DNA from: Metallosphaera yellowstonensis MK1
Lineage (GTDB): Archaea > Thermoproteota > Thermoprotei_A > Sulfolobales > Sulfolobaceae
Length of the DNA: 64,000 bases
Direction: 5' to 3'
Assembly (NCBI RefSeq): GCF_000243315.1
Contig: NZ_JH597770.1
Location: forward strand, 603,740-667,739
This document shows positions 35,013 to 45,312 of this stretch, in pieces. Positions within the stretch are counted from its first letter, which is position 1. Each line of letters opens with the position of its first letter. The position numbers and the translations under genes were made by a program. The notes under the pieces are model-generated. The model saw only the letters and a list, made by a program, of their open reading frames with translations, was not told the origin of the DNA and made no database searches.

Positions 35013-36524
35013 ATGGAGACCTTCGACTTCGTGATAACAACAGATCGGTGCCTCATGACCAACCATCACGGGAAGGAGTTCTTAGGCTTTCTGGGAACAG
35101 GTCCGGCCATAGGAGTACCGGAGTCCGCGTGGAAGTGGTTAGCGTGTCCCAAAATAAAGACTGACAATGTAGGTAGGCCTCACCAGGCGCCTTACGGAAT
35201 GAGGAAAGTGGAAGCGAAACTGATAGATGAAGGATTCAAGGCAGCAATAATAGATCCAGACCACTTAGCTCCACACCTCAAGAACGCTAAGGCCCTGATG
35301 TTCTCTCACCACGACTACTTTGCTTTCGGGCCTCCCTCATCGACCTGGTGGGGAATAACGAAGAAGGAACCTATCAACTACAAGAGCTTCCAGGAACTCG
35401 TGAATAAGCCCGAGGTGCAGGAAGCCAGAAAGAGAGGTGTGAAGATGATCGCTGGAGGCCCATCAGTCTGGCAGTGGCTCTGGAGGGAGGACATGATAGA
35501 GAAGGTCGGAATAGACTCCCTAATCGACGGAGAGGCTGAGAAGGTGATAGGTAAGATCGCCCAAATGATATTGGATGGGGAGGAATTACCCAGATATTAC
35601 TACATCAGCGGTGAGGACGTACCAGGTATAGAGGACATACCTGACATCAAGGGTGCCAGTGTCAACGGCCTCATAGAGATAATGAGGGGGTGTGCCAGAT
35701 CCTGTAGGTTTTGCTCCGTCACCTTGAGGCCCACCAGGTACTATCCTCTCGAGAAGATCGAGAGAGAACTCCAGGCCAACGTAAGGGCCGGAGTCAGACA
35801 CGGAGTTATTCACAGTGACGACGTGCTATTTTATGGTGCTGTTGGTATCCTCCCCCGTCCAGAACCTCTAATAAAGTTACACAAGCTCGTGAAGAGATAT
35901 TATAAGACGATCGCCTGGAGTCACGCCAGCTTGGCTGCCATCAGATACTCTCAGGAAAAGTACGGACTTATATCTAAACTTACTGAGATCGTATATGCAA
36001 ACGAGTCTCAGAGCTATTTAGGAGTGGAGGTAGGAATCGAGACTGGCTCTCCGAGGCTTGCAAAGGAGATAATGCCCGCCAAATCGTCACCGTACAAACC
36101 AGAGAGCTATCCCGAAACTGTGGAGGAGGCGTTTAAGATAATGCACGAACATAACATAATACCTGCCGGGACTATGATCGTGGGACTCCCCGAAGAAAAG
36201 GAAGATGATGTACTAAGGACTATAGATCTCGTGGATAGCTTAAGGCCCTATAGGAGTATACTAGTTCCGATGTTCTTTGTGCCTATGGGCTACTTCAAGA
36301 ACAAGGATTGGTTCACCAAGATCAAGTTGAGCGACTCTCACATAGAACTATATAAGAAAGTGTTCTGGCATGACGTATACTGGGCTGAGGATATACTGAA
36401 CAGGTTCTATATGAAGGGCCCTGTATATTATCCCGTGAGGATGTTACTGAAATTGTTCCTTAGAGTAGCCAAGAAGAGAATGAAGGAAGTCGAGGCTTGG
36501 CTACAGGCCCAGATGAAAAATTAG
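35013..36524 (+). CDS. B12-binding-like radical SAM enzyme
   Basis: The 503-residue radical SAM protein has cluster ligands C227, C231 and C234 ([11 protein letters not shown]). The N-terminal 200 residues resemble a cobalamin-binding-type domain seen in this superfamily ([17 protein letters not shown]), though no clear DxHxxG is visible. The C-terminal third is helical and basic. Its reaction is unknown; methylthiolation or methylation chemistry is common among relatives. GAGGTGATC at 35001-35009 is a strong Shine-Dalgarno site for the ATG at 35013. The 3' end overlaps serS by 4 bases. Confidence 0.8.
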   Translation: METFDFVITTDRCLMTNHHGKEFLGFLGTGPAIGVPESAWKWLACPKIKTDNVGRPHQAPYGMRKVEAKLIDEGFKAAIIDPDHLAPHLKNAKALMFSHHDYFAFGPPSSTWWGITKKEPINYKSFQELVNKPEVQEARKRGVKMIAGGPSVWQWLWREDMIEKVGIDSLIDGEAEKVIGKIAQMILDGEELPRYYYISGEDVPGIEDIPDIKGASVNGLIEIMRGCARSCRFCSVTLRPTRYYPLEKIERELQANVRAGVRHGVIHSDDVLFYGAVGILPRPEPLIKLHKLVKRYYKTIAWSHASLAAIRYSQEKYGLISKLTEIVYANESQSYLGVEVGIETGSPRLAKEIMPAKSSPYKPESYPETVEEAFKIMHEHNIIPAGTMIVGLPEEKEDDVLRTIDLVDSLRPYRSILVPMFFVPMGYFKNKDWFTKIKLSDSHIELYKKVFWHDVYWAEDILNRFYMKGPVYYPVRMLLKLFLRVAKKRMKEVEAWLQAQMKN

Positions 36525-37885
36525 ACCTTTTTCGGCAAAATGACGTCCTTAGGTGCTGAAGGGAATAGTTCTAGGTACTTCCTGAGAACTTTTGGTATCA
36601 CTACGGTGCCGTCCTCCATCTGGTTATTCTCCAGTATTGCCGTTATGGCTCTGGTTGTGGCTATGGCGGTACTGTTCAGGGTGTGAACGTAACCCTTTCT
36701 GTTGTTCTTCCTATCCACGTATCTTATTCTCATTCTGAAGGCTTGCCAGTCGGTACAGTTACTACAACTCACCATTTCCCTGAACTTGGCCTGGGCAGGC
36801 ATCCATACCTCAAGGTCATACTTCTTGGCTGCGCAGGCCCCTAGATCTCCAGAGGCTATATTGACGACTCTGTATGGTAACTCAAGCCCCCTAAATATCT
36901 CCTCTGCGTTACTGATTAACTCCTCGTGAAGTTTCCAACTGTCTTCAGGGAGGGAGAAAATGAATTGTTCCACCTTATTGAACTGGTGAACTCTAAATAT
37001 TCCCTTAAGGTCCTTATTGGCGGCCCCAGCCTCTTTCCTGAAGGCAGGGCTAAGCCCAACATATCTCAAAGGTAATCTGGTCGCATCGATCTCCTCCTTG
37101 TAATAAAGGGCAGCTATGGCATGCTCAGCTGTAGCTATGAGGTAAAGGTCTTCCTCCTCGATCTTGTAGATCGCATCCTTAAATGTTTCAAGATCTATCA
37201 CAGACTTGATGACCTCTCCCCTCAACATGTAGGGAGGGATGATGAGAGTGTAACCCTTTGATGTCACTACGTCCACTGCGTACATTATGAGGGCAAGCTC
37301 CAACCAGGCTACGTCCTGGAATAAATAGTAAAACCTGGAACCAGCAACTTCCGCTGCCTTGGTTGTATTACCTTGCCTTAACACCTGTTCCAGGGCATCT
37401 GCATGCCCTATCGGTTTGAAAGATAATACTTCATATTGGGCCTCCAGTCCCCTAACTTGGTCAAGGAAGCTCTGCACATCCTTTTCATAGACTCTGAACT
37501 TGCCCCAAACCCTTATGGGAACGTTATAAGAATCATCAGGACCTTCAGGTACAGACTCGTGAACTAAATTAGGGAGACTTTTCAGGAGGTTATCACGTTC
37601 TTCCTCTATCTCCTTTAACTCCCTCTCTCTCGCATCGATTATCCTCAGGAGGTTTCTAGCCTCCTCTATCTTTTTCTTTCTATCTTCAGGCTGGAGCTTC
37701 GGAATCTGGGAGCTCACTAAGTTGTGCTCATGTCTCAGTTTCTCGACCTCCTGCAGCACGCTCCTCCACTTTCTGTCCAGCTCTACAGCCTTGTCAACTA
37801 CAGACGCGTCTATGCCCCTCTTTCTCAGACTATCCATCAGTCTCTGAGGGTTCGACCTTATTAATTCAAGTAGACTCCAAGACAT
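36521..37885 (-). CDS. serS: Seryl-tRNA synthetase
   Basis: The 454-residue class II synthetase has an N-terminal coiled-coil tRNA-binding arm (about 1-110), motif 2 [26 protein letters not shown] and motif 3 near the C-terminus ([17 protein letters not shown]). It is the common (bacterial/eukaryotic-like) SerRS, not the rare methanogen type. Monocistronic; converges on the radical SAM gene. Confidence 0.97.
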   Translation of the reverse strand: MSWSLLELIRSNPQRLMDSLRKRGIDASVVDKAVELDRKWRSVLQEVEKLRHEHNLVSSQIPKLQPEDRKKKIEEARNLLRIIDARERELKEIEEERDNLLKSLPNLVHESVPEGPDDSYNVPIRVWGKFRVYEKDVQSFLDQVRGLEAQYEVLSFKPIGHADALEQVLRQGNTTKAAEVAGSRFYYLFQDVAWLELALIMYAVDVVTSKGYTLIIPPYMLRGEVIKSVIDLETFKDAIYKIEEEDLYLIATAEHAIAALYYKEEIDATRLPLRYVGLSPAFRKEAGAANKDLKGIFRVHQFNKVEQFIFSLPEDSWKLHEELISNAEEIFRGLELPYRVVNIASGDLGACAAKKYDLEVWMPAQAKFREMVSCSNCTDWQAFRMRIRYVDRKNNRKGYVHTLNSTAIATTRAITAILENNQMEDGTVVIPKVLRKYLELFPSAPKDVILPKKV

Positions 37886-37909
37886 AACTAGACAAAAAGT
37901 TCCAGGATT

Positions 37910-38302
37910 TTATGCCTTCTGATCCTCGGTGGGGAGACCGTAGGTCTGGATCCACATCTCCACTATATCGTAACCGTAGAGTTTTTTGAACTTCTCTCTC
38001 CCTTCTGGACTCATCTTGAGGGGAGACCATTGCGTCTCCATGTCAATGTCAACCTCAACTTTCTTGGCAGGCACGGTCTCTTTGATCACTTCCTCTACGG
38101 TATAGACCAGATCATCCACAACTGGGCAACCGGGTGCAGTGAGTCCAAGTCTCACGTAAACCTCTCCGTCGTCTGATATCTTAAGATCGTAAATTAAGCC
38201 CAAATTAACGATATCTACCGGTATTTCGGGATCGTAGACGTCCTTAAGGGCCTCCATTAATTTTCTCGACCACTCTTCCTTATTCACAACCTGAGAACTC
38301 AT
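37910..38302 (-). CDS. MIP18/SufT (DUF59) family protein
   Basis: The 130-residue MIP18-family protein is related to SufT and PaaD, which help to assemble iron-sulfur clusters. The signature is DPEIPVDIVNLGLIYDLKI near residues 23-41 and LGLTAPGCPVVDDL with the conserved Cys. It stands between serS and the his operon with its own upstream AT-rich promoter. The C-terminal 25 residues extend past the domain. Confidence 0.85.
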   Translation of the reverse strand: MSSQVVNKEEWSRKLMEALKDVYDPEIPVDIVNLGLIYDLKISDDGEVYVRLGLTAPGCPVVDDLVYTVEEVIKETVPAKKVEVDIDMETQWSPLKMSPEGREKFKKLYGYDIVEMWIQTYGLPTEDQKA

Positions 38303-38362
38303 TATTATCAGGAGATGACTCTGTCAACGATAGAATTTATCCTTTTGTATGTACTTGAGGAA

Positions 38363-38719
38363 TTACGGTCCCTTCAAGTCACTGAGTTCTCTATAAAAAC
38401 AGGTCCTATTCCCGGTATGGCATATGGGTCCTCGGGGCCTCACTAGCACAACTACGCTATCCTCGTCGCAGTCCACCTTCACTTGTACTACCTCTTGAAA
38501 ATTTCCACTGGTCTCACCCTTGAGCCATATTCTCTTCCTAGATAGGGACCAGAAGTGAAGAAGGCCTGTGGTTAACGTCTTGATGAACGCCTCCTTGTTC
38601 ATGTTCCCCACCATGAGTACTTCCTTGGTCTCAAAATGTTGAACCACTGCAATCACAGTGCCCTCTTCATGGCGAAAGTTAAGTTTAGAAGCTAAGACTT
38701 CAGCCTCTTCGACCCTCAT
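38363..38719 (-). CDS. hisI: Phosphoribosyl-AMP cyclohydrolase
   Basis: The 118-residue enzyme opens the adenine ring of PR-AMP, step 3 of histidine synthesis. Zinc and magnesium sites are in CDEDSVVVLVRPRGPICHTGNRTCF (split over about 88-112), with WSLSRKRIWLKGETSG before them. It is separate from HisE, unlike the bacterial HisIE fusion. The ATG at 38719 overlaps the hisH stop (ATGA) and follows GGGTGA; a GTG four codons upstream is the alternative. Last gene of the his operon. Confidence 0.94.
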   Translation of the reverse strand: MRVEEAEVLASKLNFRHEEGTVIAVVQHFETKEVLMVGNMNKEAFIKTLTTGLLHFWSLSRKRIWLKGETSGNFQEVVQVKVDCDEDSVVVLVRPRGPICHTGNRTCFYRELSDLKGP

Positions 38720-39303
38720 CTCTTCACCCACTCGATTAGATTCCTCAAGAAGATTCCCCCAGTCTCCCCGCTCTTCTCAGGGTGAAATTGCGTGCCCACC
38801 AATTCATCGGTGCACACCAGTGCTGGGAACTCCATTCCATAGACTGAAGTCATCGCTGGCCTCATGGGAGTATAGGCAACATAGCTGTGCACGAAGTAAG
38901 CATACCTCCCTTTGAGTCCCTCGCTTAGATCACAGGACCCCTTCTCCATGAGAACGTCCCATCCTATGTGAGGTAGCTTTGGGGCATCCCGTAGGAGATC
39001 AACGTAACCCTTCAGCCACCCGAGTCCCTTAGTCCTCCCACCTTCGTACCCCTCTTCGAAGAACAGTTGCATGCCTAGGCAGACTCCTAAGAACTTCGAC
39101 CCACTCCTCCTCAACTCCTCTAGTCTTCCCCTCCACTTTGCGAGAAACGATCCGACAGAAGAGAAGGCCCCCACGCCAGGTAGGACTATAAGATCCGCCT
39201 CAGCCGGCTCGGCTCTTATCTCCACTTCGGCACCTAGCCTCTTGAAGGCGGAGGAGATGCTGAAGAGGTTACCTACACCATAATTGAGTATTATTACCTT
39301 CAT
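38716..39303 (-). CDS. hisH: IGP synthase glutaminase subunit
   Basis: The 195-residue class I amidotransferase feeds ammonia to HisF. Nucleophile Cys75 in GVCLGMQLFFE; His/Glu in TQFHPEKSG near the end. NYGVGNLFSI at the N-terminus is typical. It lies four genes from hisF in this operon, although the two proteins form one complex. Confidence 0.96.
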   Translation of the reverse strand: MKVIILNYGVGNLFSISSAFKRLGAEVEIRAEPAEADLIVLPGVGAFSSVGSFLAKWRGRLEELRRSGSKFLGVCLGMQLFFEEGYEGGRTKGLGWLKGYVDLLRDAPKLPHIGWDVLMEKGSCDLSEGLKGRYAYFVHSYVAYTPMRPAMTSVYGMEFPALVCTDELVGTQFHPEKSGETGGIFLRNLIEWVKR

Positions 39304-39581
39304 TTCATTCTCCTCCTCAACTCCTCGTACACCTCCTCGGGTTTTACCCCCTCCAGTGCCATGAGAACCAAGAGGTGGTATATGAGATCCGCAGTCTCGC
39401 TAATTACCCTCTCCTTGCCCTCCGTTAGGGAAGCAACTACTACCTCAACCGCCTCTTCTCCCACCTTTCTAGCTACGTACCCCTTTCCTCTCTTGGCTAG
39501 AGAGGCAGTGTAGCTCCCTTCCGGCATCTCCTTGAGCCTTGAGTCTATTATCCTATACAGTTGATCCATGACTTCACTCAT
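39300..39581 (-). CDS. hisE: Phosphoribosyl-ATP pyrophosphatase
   Basis: The 93-residue all-alpha MazG-like enzyme removes pyrophosphate from PR-ATP (step 2). The metal-binding EEAVEVVVAS and ETADLIYHLLVLMAL helices are visible. The ATG overlaps the hisD stop; a second ATG at codon 5 gives an equally good start. Confidence 0.94.
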   Translation of the reverse strand: MSEVMDQLYRIIDSRLKEMPEGSYTASLAKRGKGYVARKVGEEAVEVVVASLTEGKERVISETADLIYHLLVLMALEGVKPEEVYEELRRRMK

Positions 39582-40761
39582 ATCTCACACCCATACTCCT
39601 GGAGTGAACGGTAAATCCCTCATATTCTGCCAGTTTCATGGCAGCCCTTATCAACTCTCTATCTGGATTCTTAGACCTCACGTATGCTATACCTTTCAGG
39701 AAGTCGTATACCGTAAGACCTCCCCTAAACCTAGCCCATCCATTGGTGGGCAACACGTGATCCGGACCGGCTGAGTAGTCCAGTAGGGCTGGTGGTGTGT
39801 CTCCTACGGTAATAGCACCTGCGTTCCTCACCTGCCTGAGCAATTCATCAGCGTTCCTCACGTAGAGTGAGAGGTGCTCTGGAGCCAGCTCGTTTGCTAC
39901 GTTCACTGCCTCCTCTAGGTCACTGGATTTAATCAAATAAAATGTTCCCTCCTGAGGTAGGAGTTCCTCCACCTTGTTTAGGAGAGCCTCAGAGGGAGAG
40001 ATGAGAACTAGAACACTTCCAGGACCATGTTCACCTTGTGCCATTAAGTCTAAGGCAACTCTCGTCGGATTCGCAATCTCATCTGCAATGACAACTAGCT
40101 CTGTGGGCCCCTCTACACCGTCGATCCCCACTTCCGCGCTAACCAAATATTTAGCTGCCTGGACGAAGACGTTTCCAGGTCCCACTATCTTGTCCACCTT
40201 CTTAATTGTCTGAGTTCCGTATGCTAGGGCTCCTATTGCCTGGGCTCCGCCGACCTTGTAGACACCGTCGACGTTGAGCTTTAGGGCTATGTAAGCTATG
40301 GCGGGATCCACCGATGTCTTGACTGGAGTACACACGTAGATCTCCTTAACTCCTGCCACTCTAGCGGGGATCCCGGTCATCATGAGTGTTGAGGGATACG
40401 TCTTTCTCCCTCCTGGAACGTAAATCCCCACCCTATCTATAGGTACCCAATTAACTCCGTACTCGATTCCACCTCTCCCACCTCCCATGCTGGGGGGCTT
40501 CATGAGCGAGTGAAAAGACTCCAATTGATTCCACACCATATCTATGGATCTCCTGACTTCAGGATCTAGTCTCTCTGCGCCCTCTTCCAGTTCCCATCTC
40601 TCTGCCTCAAGGTTGTTGAGCTCCACTCCATCGAACTGAAGGGCTAGTTGAGTGAGCGCATTATCTCCTTCATTCCTGACCCTGCGTAATATTTCCTCCA
40701 CTTTGCTCAAAACGTCAGTTAACGTTTCGAGTCTCCTTGTAGGTATTTCTCTCCTTATCAA
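39574..40761 (-). CDS. hisD: Histidinol dehydrogenase
   Basis: The 395-residue NAD-dependent enzyme oxidises histidinol to histidine in two steps. [31 protein letters not shown], and the catalytic Glu-His pair in [11 protein letters not shown] are present, with [15 protein letters not shown] near the C-terminus. The start is TTG overlapping hisF (TTGA). Confidence 0.96.
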   Translation of the reverse strand: MIRREIPTRRLETLTDVLSKVEEILRRVRNEGDNALTQLALQFDGVELNNLEAERWELEEGAERLDPEVRRSIDMVWNQLESFHSLMKPPSMGGGRGGIEYGVNWVPIDRVGIYVPGGRKTYPSTLMMTGIPARVAGVKEIYVCTPVKTSVDPAIAYIALKLNVDGVYKVGGAQAIGALAYGTQTIKKVDKIVGPGNVFVQAAKYLVSAEVGIDGVEGPTELVVIADEIANPTRVALDLMAQGEHGPGSVLVLISPSEALLNKVEELLPQEGTFYLIKSSDLEEAVNVANELAPEHLSLYVRNADELLRQVRNAGAITVGDTPPALLDYSAGPDHVLPTNGWARFRGGLTVYDFLKGIAYVRSKNPDRELIRAAMKLAEYEGFTVHSRSMGVRYE

Positions 40762-41513
40762 GTTCTCACCTCAACGCCGTTTTCCCTCAAGTATTCCTTC
40801 AGGGCTCTGATCCTGATCACCCCATCATGAAACACGCCAGCTGCAAGAGCTGCATCAGCCTTACCTTTCAGAAAGGCCTCTAAGAAATGTTCTGGTTTCC
40901 CTGCCCCGCCACTCGCTATTACCGGTATTGTGACGTTCTCCGACACAAACTTCGTCACCTCAATGTCATAACCGTCCCTAGTTCCATCCCTGTCAATGCT
41001 AGTCAGTAAGATCTCGCCCGCACCTAATTCTTGCACCTTCTTAGCCCACCTCAGTGCGTCAAGCCCTGTGTTCTCTGTACCAGACCTGATGAACACTGCC
41101 CACGAATCATTGAGTCTCTTGACATCTATGGCTACCACCACTGCCTGGGCACCGAACTCCCTTGAGGCAAGTTCAATCAACTCTGGGTTCTCCACGGCTG
41201 CTGTGTTGATACTCACCTTATCTGCACCATTTGAGAGTAGTCTAGAGACGTCGTCCACTGTCCTCACTCCCCCTCCTACAGTCAACGGAATCGACAGGAT
41301 CTCCGCCGTCTCCCTGACCTTCTGTAACAGAGTCTTCCTCCCCTCCACCGTTGCCGAGATATCCAAGAAGACTATTTCGTCCGCCCCCTCCTCCTCGTAT
41401 TTGCTAGCCAGTATGGCTGGATCTCCCTTTTCCTTCAAATTCACGAATCTCACACCCTTGACTACTTTCCCGTCCTTTACGTCAAGGCAGGCGATTATCC
41501 TTTTGGCCGTCAT
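40758..41513 (-). CDS. hisF: IGP synthase cyclase subunit
   Basis: The 251-residue (beta/alpha)8 barrel makes IGP and AICAR from PRFAR and ammonia. The two catalytic Asp residues are in IACLDVKDG (near residue 11) and VVAIDVKR (near 130). Phosphate-binding GGGVRT and GGAGKPEHF loops mark the two half barrels. AICAR links this pathway to purines. Confidence 0.97.
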   Translation of the reverse strand: MTAKRIIACLDVKDGKVVKGVRFVNLKEKGDPAILASKYEEEGADEIVFLDISATVEGRKTLLQKVRETAEILSIPLTVGGGVRTVDDVSRLLSNGADKVSINTAAVENPELIELASREFGAQAVVVAIDVKRLNDSWAVFIRSGTENTGLDALRWAKKVQELGAGEILLTSIDRDGTRDGYDIEVTKFVSENVTIPVIASGGAGKPEHFLEAFLKGKADAALAAGVFHDGVIRIRALKEYLRENGVEVRT

Positions 41514-42091
41514 AGTGATCCCTTCGTGCTCCTGACGTCCTTTCCAATCACGGAAACAGCCTCCTCAAGCGACAGCCCGACTCCCTTAAACGACGCCTCT
41601 ATGACGTGATGCTCATTCTCCCCAGAGAGCTGTCTCACGTGAAGTGTTATCCCAGAATTGATGGCGAAAGTCTTGAAGAAGTGGGGTACGTTCTCTGTCG
41701 ACAAACCGCCTATAGATTCCCTCTTAACCCTGAGGCCTATCTCTGCCATCCCTCTCCCAGAGATGTCTACAGCCACCAGAACCAAAGCTTCGTCCATAGG
41801 TACGATGGCATGTGCAAACCTCTTTATACCAGCTCTGTCTCCCAAAGCTTCCCTCAACGCCTGACCTAAGGTTATCCCCACGTCTTCGACAACGTGATGA
41901 TCATCGTAATTCTGCTTATCCTCAGCCTCTACTACAGCCGAGATACCCATATAGAATAACATGGTATTGAGCATATGATTGAAGAAAGGTACTGGAGTTC
42001 TGACTTTCACTTCTCCCTTCTCGTCCAAGTTCAGTTCCACTAAGACTTTCGTCTCCTTAGTCTCCCTGACCTTCCTAACGCTTCTAGACAT
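41510..42091 (-). CDS. hisB: Imidazoleglycerol-phosphate dehydratase
   Basis: The 193-residue enzyme dehydrates IGP. The metal-binding [14 protein letters not shown] (about 64-77) and [13 protein letters not shown] motifs are both present. It is monofunctional; the histidinol-phosphatase domain found in some bacterial HisB proteins is absent. Confidence 0.97.
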   Translation of the reverse strand: MSRSVRKVRETKETKVLVELNLDEKGEVKVRTPVPFFNHMLNTMLFYMGISAVVEAEDKQNYDDHHVVEDVGITLGQALREALGDRAGIKRFAHAIVPMDEALVLVAVDISGRGMAEIGLRVKRESIGGLSTENVPHFFKTFAINSGITLHVRQLSGENEHHVIEASFKGVGLSLEEAVSVIGKDVRSTKGSL

Positions 42092-42770
42092 TTAGAACCC
42101 CCCTTATGGCCCCAGTGTATAGAGCCATACCTACAATGGCGAAGTCGAAGCCCATTTCCTTTAACCTCCTCAAGTCTTCAGTTGAAGCTATCCCTCCGGC
42201 ATAGCCCTTCTCCCCACATATCAGCTTCAGCCACCCTCCTATACGTTCGTCTATTCCGCCTTTTGTACCCTCATTACACACATAGGTGAATATGAACCCC
42301 CTAACCTTGAATCCATTGAGTTTATCAATCGCAACCGATGCCTTGACACCCTCGTTCCATCCCTTCACGAAGATATGATCCCCGCAATAGTCCACTGATA
42401 TCATGACTCTGTCCTCAACTCCCCTAACAGCTTCCCTGAATTTCTCCGGTTCCGTGAAGGGTAGAGTGGACATGACCGCTATTGTTGAACTCTCTTTCAA
42501 GATACTGTTTAGCCTTTCCCTATCCCTTATTCCTCCACCCACGGTCACTCTTAAGAAACCCACCTTTATTATGTCAAGAACATGCCTCCAATTGTTCCCA
42601 ATACCCTCTGCAGCGTCTAGATCCACCACATGGATCGAATCGTAACCCATCTTCCTGAGCTCTGACGCTACTGCAACTGGGTCCCCGAGTTGTAGCCCGG
42701 TGTCCCTCTTACCTTTGATCCTCTTCACAGCCTTTCCTCCACTGATGTCAACGCTTGGAACTACCTTCAC
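42084..42770 (-). CDS. hisA: ProFAR isomerase
   Basis: The 228-residue barrel enzyme isomerises ProFAR to PRFAR. VPSVDISGGKAVKRIKG near the N-terminus carries the first catalytic Asp, and GGGIRDRERL is a phosphate loop. It is homologous to HisF. The second catalytic Asp segment is less conserved (VCNEGTKGG instead of the usual DGT-type sequence), so PRA isomerase specificity may differ slightly, but the operon position supports HisA. The start is GTG. Confidence 0.9.
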   Translation of the reverse strand: MKVVPSVDISGGKAVKRIKGKRDTGLQLGDPVAVASELRKMGYDSIHVVDLDAAEGIGNNWRHVLDIIKVGFLRVTVGGGIRDRERLNSILKESSTIAVMSTLPFTEPEKFREAVRGVEDRVMISVDYCGDHIFVKGWNEGVKASVAIDKLNGFKVRGFIFTYVCNEGTKGGIDERIGGWLKLICGEKGYAGGIASTEDLRRLKEMGFDFAIVGMALYTGAIRGVLNV

Positions 42771-43624
42771 TTTATCACCTTCTCTATGTTGACTACTACT
42801 ATGTCTCTGGCCCCTGCAGTCTTAGCCTTAGCTATCACCTCCGGTAGGTCATCCTCGTCGGCCACTGTCACCACTTCCCATGCCTCCGTTCCGCTGAGTC
42901 TGGAGACGGCTGGAGCCAACATGGCCGGGAGAGATGATATCACGTTCTTGAGGGAGTTGTCGTCAACGTTCATGAATATCATTTTCTTCCCCCTTGCATT
43001 TAGAGCTCCCTTCATCATGGTGAGCACAAGGTTTATCCTATCTGCTTCCTCGCTTCTCATCCAATCCTTATTACCTATGACCAAAGCATAGCTCTCAGCC
43101 ACAGTGTCTATGGGTTTGAGCCCGTGGAGCTTGAGAGTCGTTCCCGTACTCGTGACGTCAATTATGGCGTCTGCAGCACCTAGCGAGGGCATGATCTCCG
43201 CTGCACCGCTTATCTTTACTAGTTTAGCTCTTATTCCCTTCCTTTCCAGGTATCTAGTGGCAAGGTTAAAGTACTTGGTGGCAATCCTAATCTCCCCCTT
43301 TATCTCTTCAGGATCGTCTATATTCCAAGCTTGAGGGACGGCCAGCACTATTCTCGATCTACCGAAATCCAATTTTATTAATTCCTCTACGTCTGCCCCG
43401 GATTCCATGACGTAGTCCAGCCCAGTGATGCCCAACTCAGCAGCTCCCGCCTCTACTATGTTGGGTATGTCCTCAGTCCTTATGGTCACCAATTGCACTC
43501 CGTCCCAGCTCGTTGGAACCATCAGAGCCCTATCGTCATTAGCGGTGGGCTTGATTCCCACGGAGTTCAAGAACTGAATAGTAGGAGTCTGTAACCTACC
43601 TTTGTTCGGTATTGCTATCTTCAA
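42767..43624 (-). CDS. hisG: ATP phosphoribosyltransferase (long form)
   Basis: The 285-residue enzyme is step 1 of histidine synthesis, joining ATP and PRPP. The N-terminal [27 protein letters not shown] and the PRPP site [14 protein letters not shown] are clear. The last 75 residues form the PII-like histidine-binding domain of the long, HisZ-independent type, so feedback inhibition is expected. The start is TTG inside the end of hisC. Confidence 0.97.
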   Translation of the reverse strand: MKIAIPNKGRLQTPTIQFLNSVGIKPTANDDRALMVPTSWDGVQLVTIRTEDIPNIVEAGAAELGITGLDYVMESGADVEELIKLDFGRSRIVLAVPQAWNIDDPEEIKGEIRIATKYFNLATRYLERKGIRAKLVKISGAAEIMPSLGAADAIIDVTSTGTTLKLHGLKPIDTVAESYALVIGNKDWMRSEEADRINLVLTMMKGALNARGKKMIFMNVDDNSLKNVISSLPAMLAPAVSRLSGTEAWEVVTVADEDDLPEVIAKAKTAGARDIVVVNIEKVIK

Positions 43625-44657
43625 TTATCTCACCCAATTCCTTCACGAATATGTCACATTGTTCCTTAGTCCCCACGGTGACCCTATAGAAGTCTTTTAT
43701 GGGGTTCCTTATGGCTATCCCTCTCTTAAGCAAGGGGCTTAGCAGATCTCCCCCATATTTAAAGAAGAGGAAATTGGTCACAGACTTATACACCTTGAGT
43801 CCCACGGACTTTAAAGCCCTGTACAGATATTCCCTGTTCCCAGATATTTCAGACGCTATCTCCCTGGCATAGGAAGGTCTCTCCAACGCCGTTATCCCGG
43901 CTATAAGGGACGGTAAGGGGACGTCGAAGGGAGTGGATCCCTTCTCTAAGACTTTCACTATTTCTCTGTCAGCTATTAGATAACCCACTCTAAAGGAGGC
44001 CAGAGAGAATGCCTTGCTCAAAGTCCTCACAATGACGAGATTGGGGTATTTGCTGACTAACTTCGACGCCGTGTAGCCGGAGAATTCATAATATGCCTCA
44101 TCCAATAACACTATACCCTTGACTCTCTCCGCCAAGGCCTTTATCTTATCCTCGTTGGCCTGAAGCATAGGGGATCCAGTCGGGTTGTTTGGGTCGTCGA
44201 TCACGACCAGCCTAGACCTATCAGCCTTGCTGAGTAGGGAATCCATGTCCTCCTGCCACCAGTCACCAGCCTCCCTTAAATTCACCCTCTCCTCCCTAAG
44301 TCCCCTGAAGGAAGAGTAAACAGAGTACATGCTGTATCCAGGGTAATTGGACAGGACAACATCACCGGGTTGGGTGAAGTTGTAGAACACTGACCTTATT
44401 GCACCGTCCCCTCCAGTAGTAGGGAATATCTCATCCGGTTCAACGCCATTATATTCAGCCGCGAGCTCCCTGAATCTCTTGGACAGATCTGGGTGCTGAT
44501 ACCTGTTTCCGGCCTTAAGATATCTGGTGACTGCCTCCAACACGAAATCAGGTGGAGGGTAAGGAGACTCGTTGAGATGAAGCCTCAATCCCTCCTTTAT
44601 GTCCGTGAAATCGTACTCCTTGGCCCCCTTTAGCCAAGGATATATTACTTCCTTCAA
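43596..44657 (-). CDS. hisC: Histidinol-phosphate aminotransferase
   Basis: The 353-residue PLP enzyme of fold type I transaminates imidazole acetol phosphate. The PLP lysine lies in [15 protein letters not shown] (about 215-230), with DDPNNPTGS upstream. It is the first gene of hisC-G-A-B-F-D-E-H-I. The start is TTG about 15 bases after the predicted transcription start, without a clear Shine-Dalgarno site. Histidinol-phosphate phosphatase is not encoded in the operon. Confidence 0.94.
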   Translation of the reverse strand: MKEVIYPWLKGAKEYDFTDIKEGLRLHLNESPYPPPDFVLEAVTRYLKAGNRYQHPDLSKRFRELAAEYNGVEPDEIFPTTGGDGAIRSVFYNFTQPGDVVLSNYPGYSMYSVYSSFRGLREERVNLREAGDWWQEDMDSLLSKADRSRLVVIDDPNNPTGSPMLQANEDKIKALAERVKGIVLLDEAYYEFSGYTASKLVSKYPNLVIVRTLSKAFSLASFRVGYLIADREIVKVLEKGSTPFDVPLPSLIAGITALERPSYAREIASEISGNREYLYRALKSVGLKVYKSVTNFLFFKYGGDLLSPLLKRGIAIRNPIKDFYRVTVGTKEQCDIFVKELGEIIEDSNTEQR

Positions 44658-44694
44658 GTCGGTTGGTGCAATAAGAATCCCTCCACCTACATCG

Positions 44695-44702
44695 TTTATA
44701 TT
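44695..44702. promoter_or_regulatory. Shared bidirectional TATA box (his)
   Basis: TTTATATT is centred 26 bases upstream of the rightward ATG at 44725. Read on the other strand as AATATAAA it predicts a leftward start near 44672, 15 bases before the hisC TTG. No other good box for hisC is visible, so a single element seems to serve both directions, as at the pyr locus. Confidence 0.5.
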
Positions 44703-44724
44703 TTCCTAAAAGTTTTTCCTTATC

Positions 44725-45312
44725 ATGTTCTTGGAGGAACTGCTGACGGGCAGACATCTACTCGTCTCCTATTATTACTCTGTAAACGTAGCGATAATCT
44801 CATCGATAGCTAGGGAATTGAGCAGGAGAGGGTTTTCGGTATGTATTGTAAACTTAGAGAAGATGAGATTTTGGGAAAGGGTCGAGGTGAAGTGCGAGCC
44901 AGGAGCTAGAGTACTGGTCTTTGATGCGGAGAGTGAAAGTGAAGTACCACAGGATTACTTACTGGTGACCTCAACTATGAACCTGAATTTAGAGGGCGTT
45001 AAACGATATAAAATAAAAAAAGTGCAAGGGAATATCTACAGAGCGGAGGGAGAGGCGACATACTACTTTAAAGTTAACCAGGGTAGGGTAGAGGACTACG
45101 AGCTCTCCCAAGGGGACCTCCTGGTGGATATCCTAAGGGAGCTCGGAGGAGAGGCTACCCTCAAGGATTTAGTGAACATATACTCACACAGGAGCGGAAA
45201 GGGGAGGGAAAAAGTTAGGGAAGAGTTGGGTCTCTTGGCCAGGCTCGGAAAAATAGAGATAAGAGGGGGTAAGGTTAGGCTACTGAACGATTATGGCTGG
45301 TCTGAGGGGTAG
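44725..45312 (+). CDS. Hypothetical protein divergent from hisC
   Basis: This 195-residue protein is not assigned. Its first 80 residues look like a degenerate nucleotide-binding or RecA-like alpha/beta domain (hydrophobic strands [27 protein letters not shown]) without a P-loop. Residues about 130-190 resemble a winged helix ([24 protein letters not shown], then a wing [12 protein letters not shown]). It may be a regulator or an adaptor. Leaderless ATG. The 3' end overlaps leuS by 33 bases. Confidence 0.6.
   Translation: MFLEELLTGRHLLVSYYYSVNVAIISSIARELSRRGFSVCIVNLEKMRFWERVEVKCEPGARVLVFDAESESEVPQDYLLVTSTMNLNLEGVKRYKIKKVQGNIYRAEGEATYYFKVNQGRVEDYELSQGDLLVDILRELGGEATLKDLVNIYSHRSGKGREKVREELGLLARLGKIEIRGGKVRLLNDYGWSEG

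Noticed and set aside
38716-39581. HisIE fusion
   Set aside because: hisI and hisE are complete separate genes with hisH between them.
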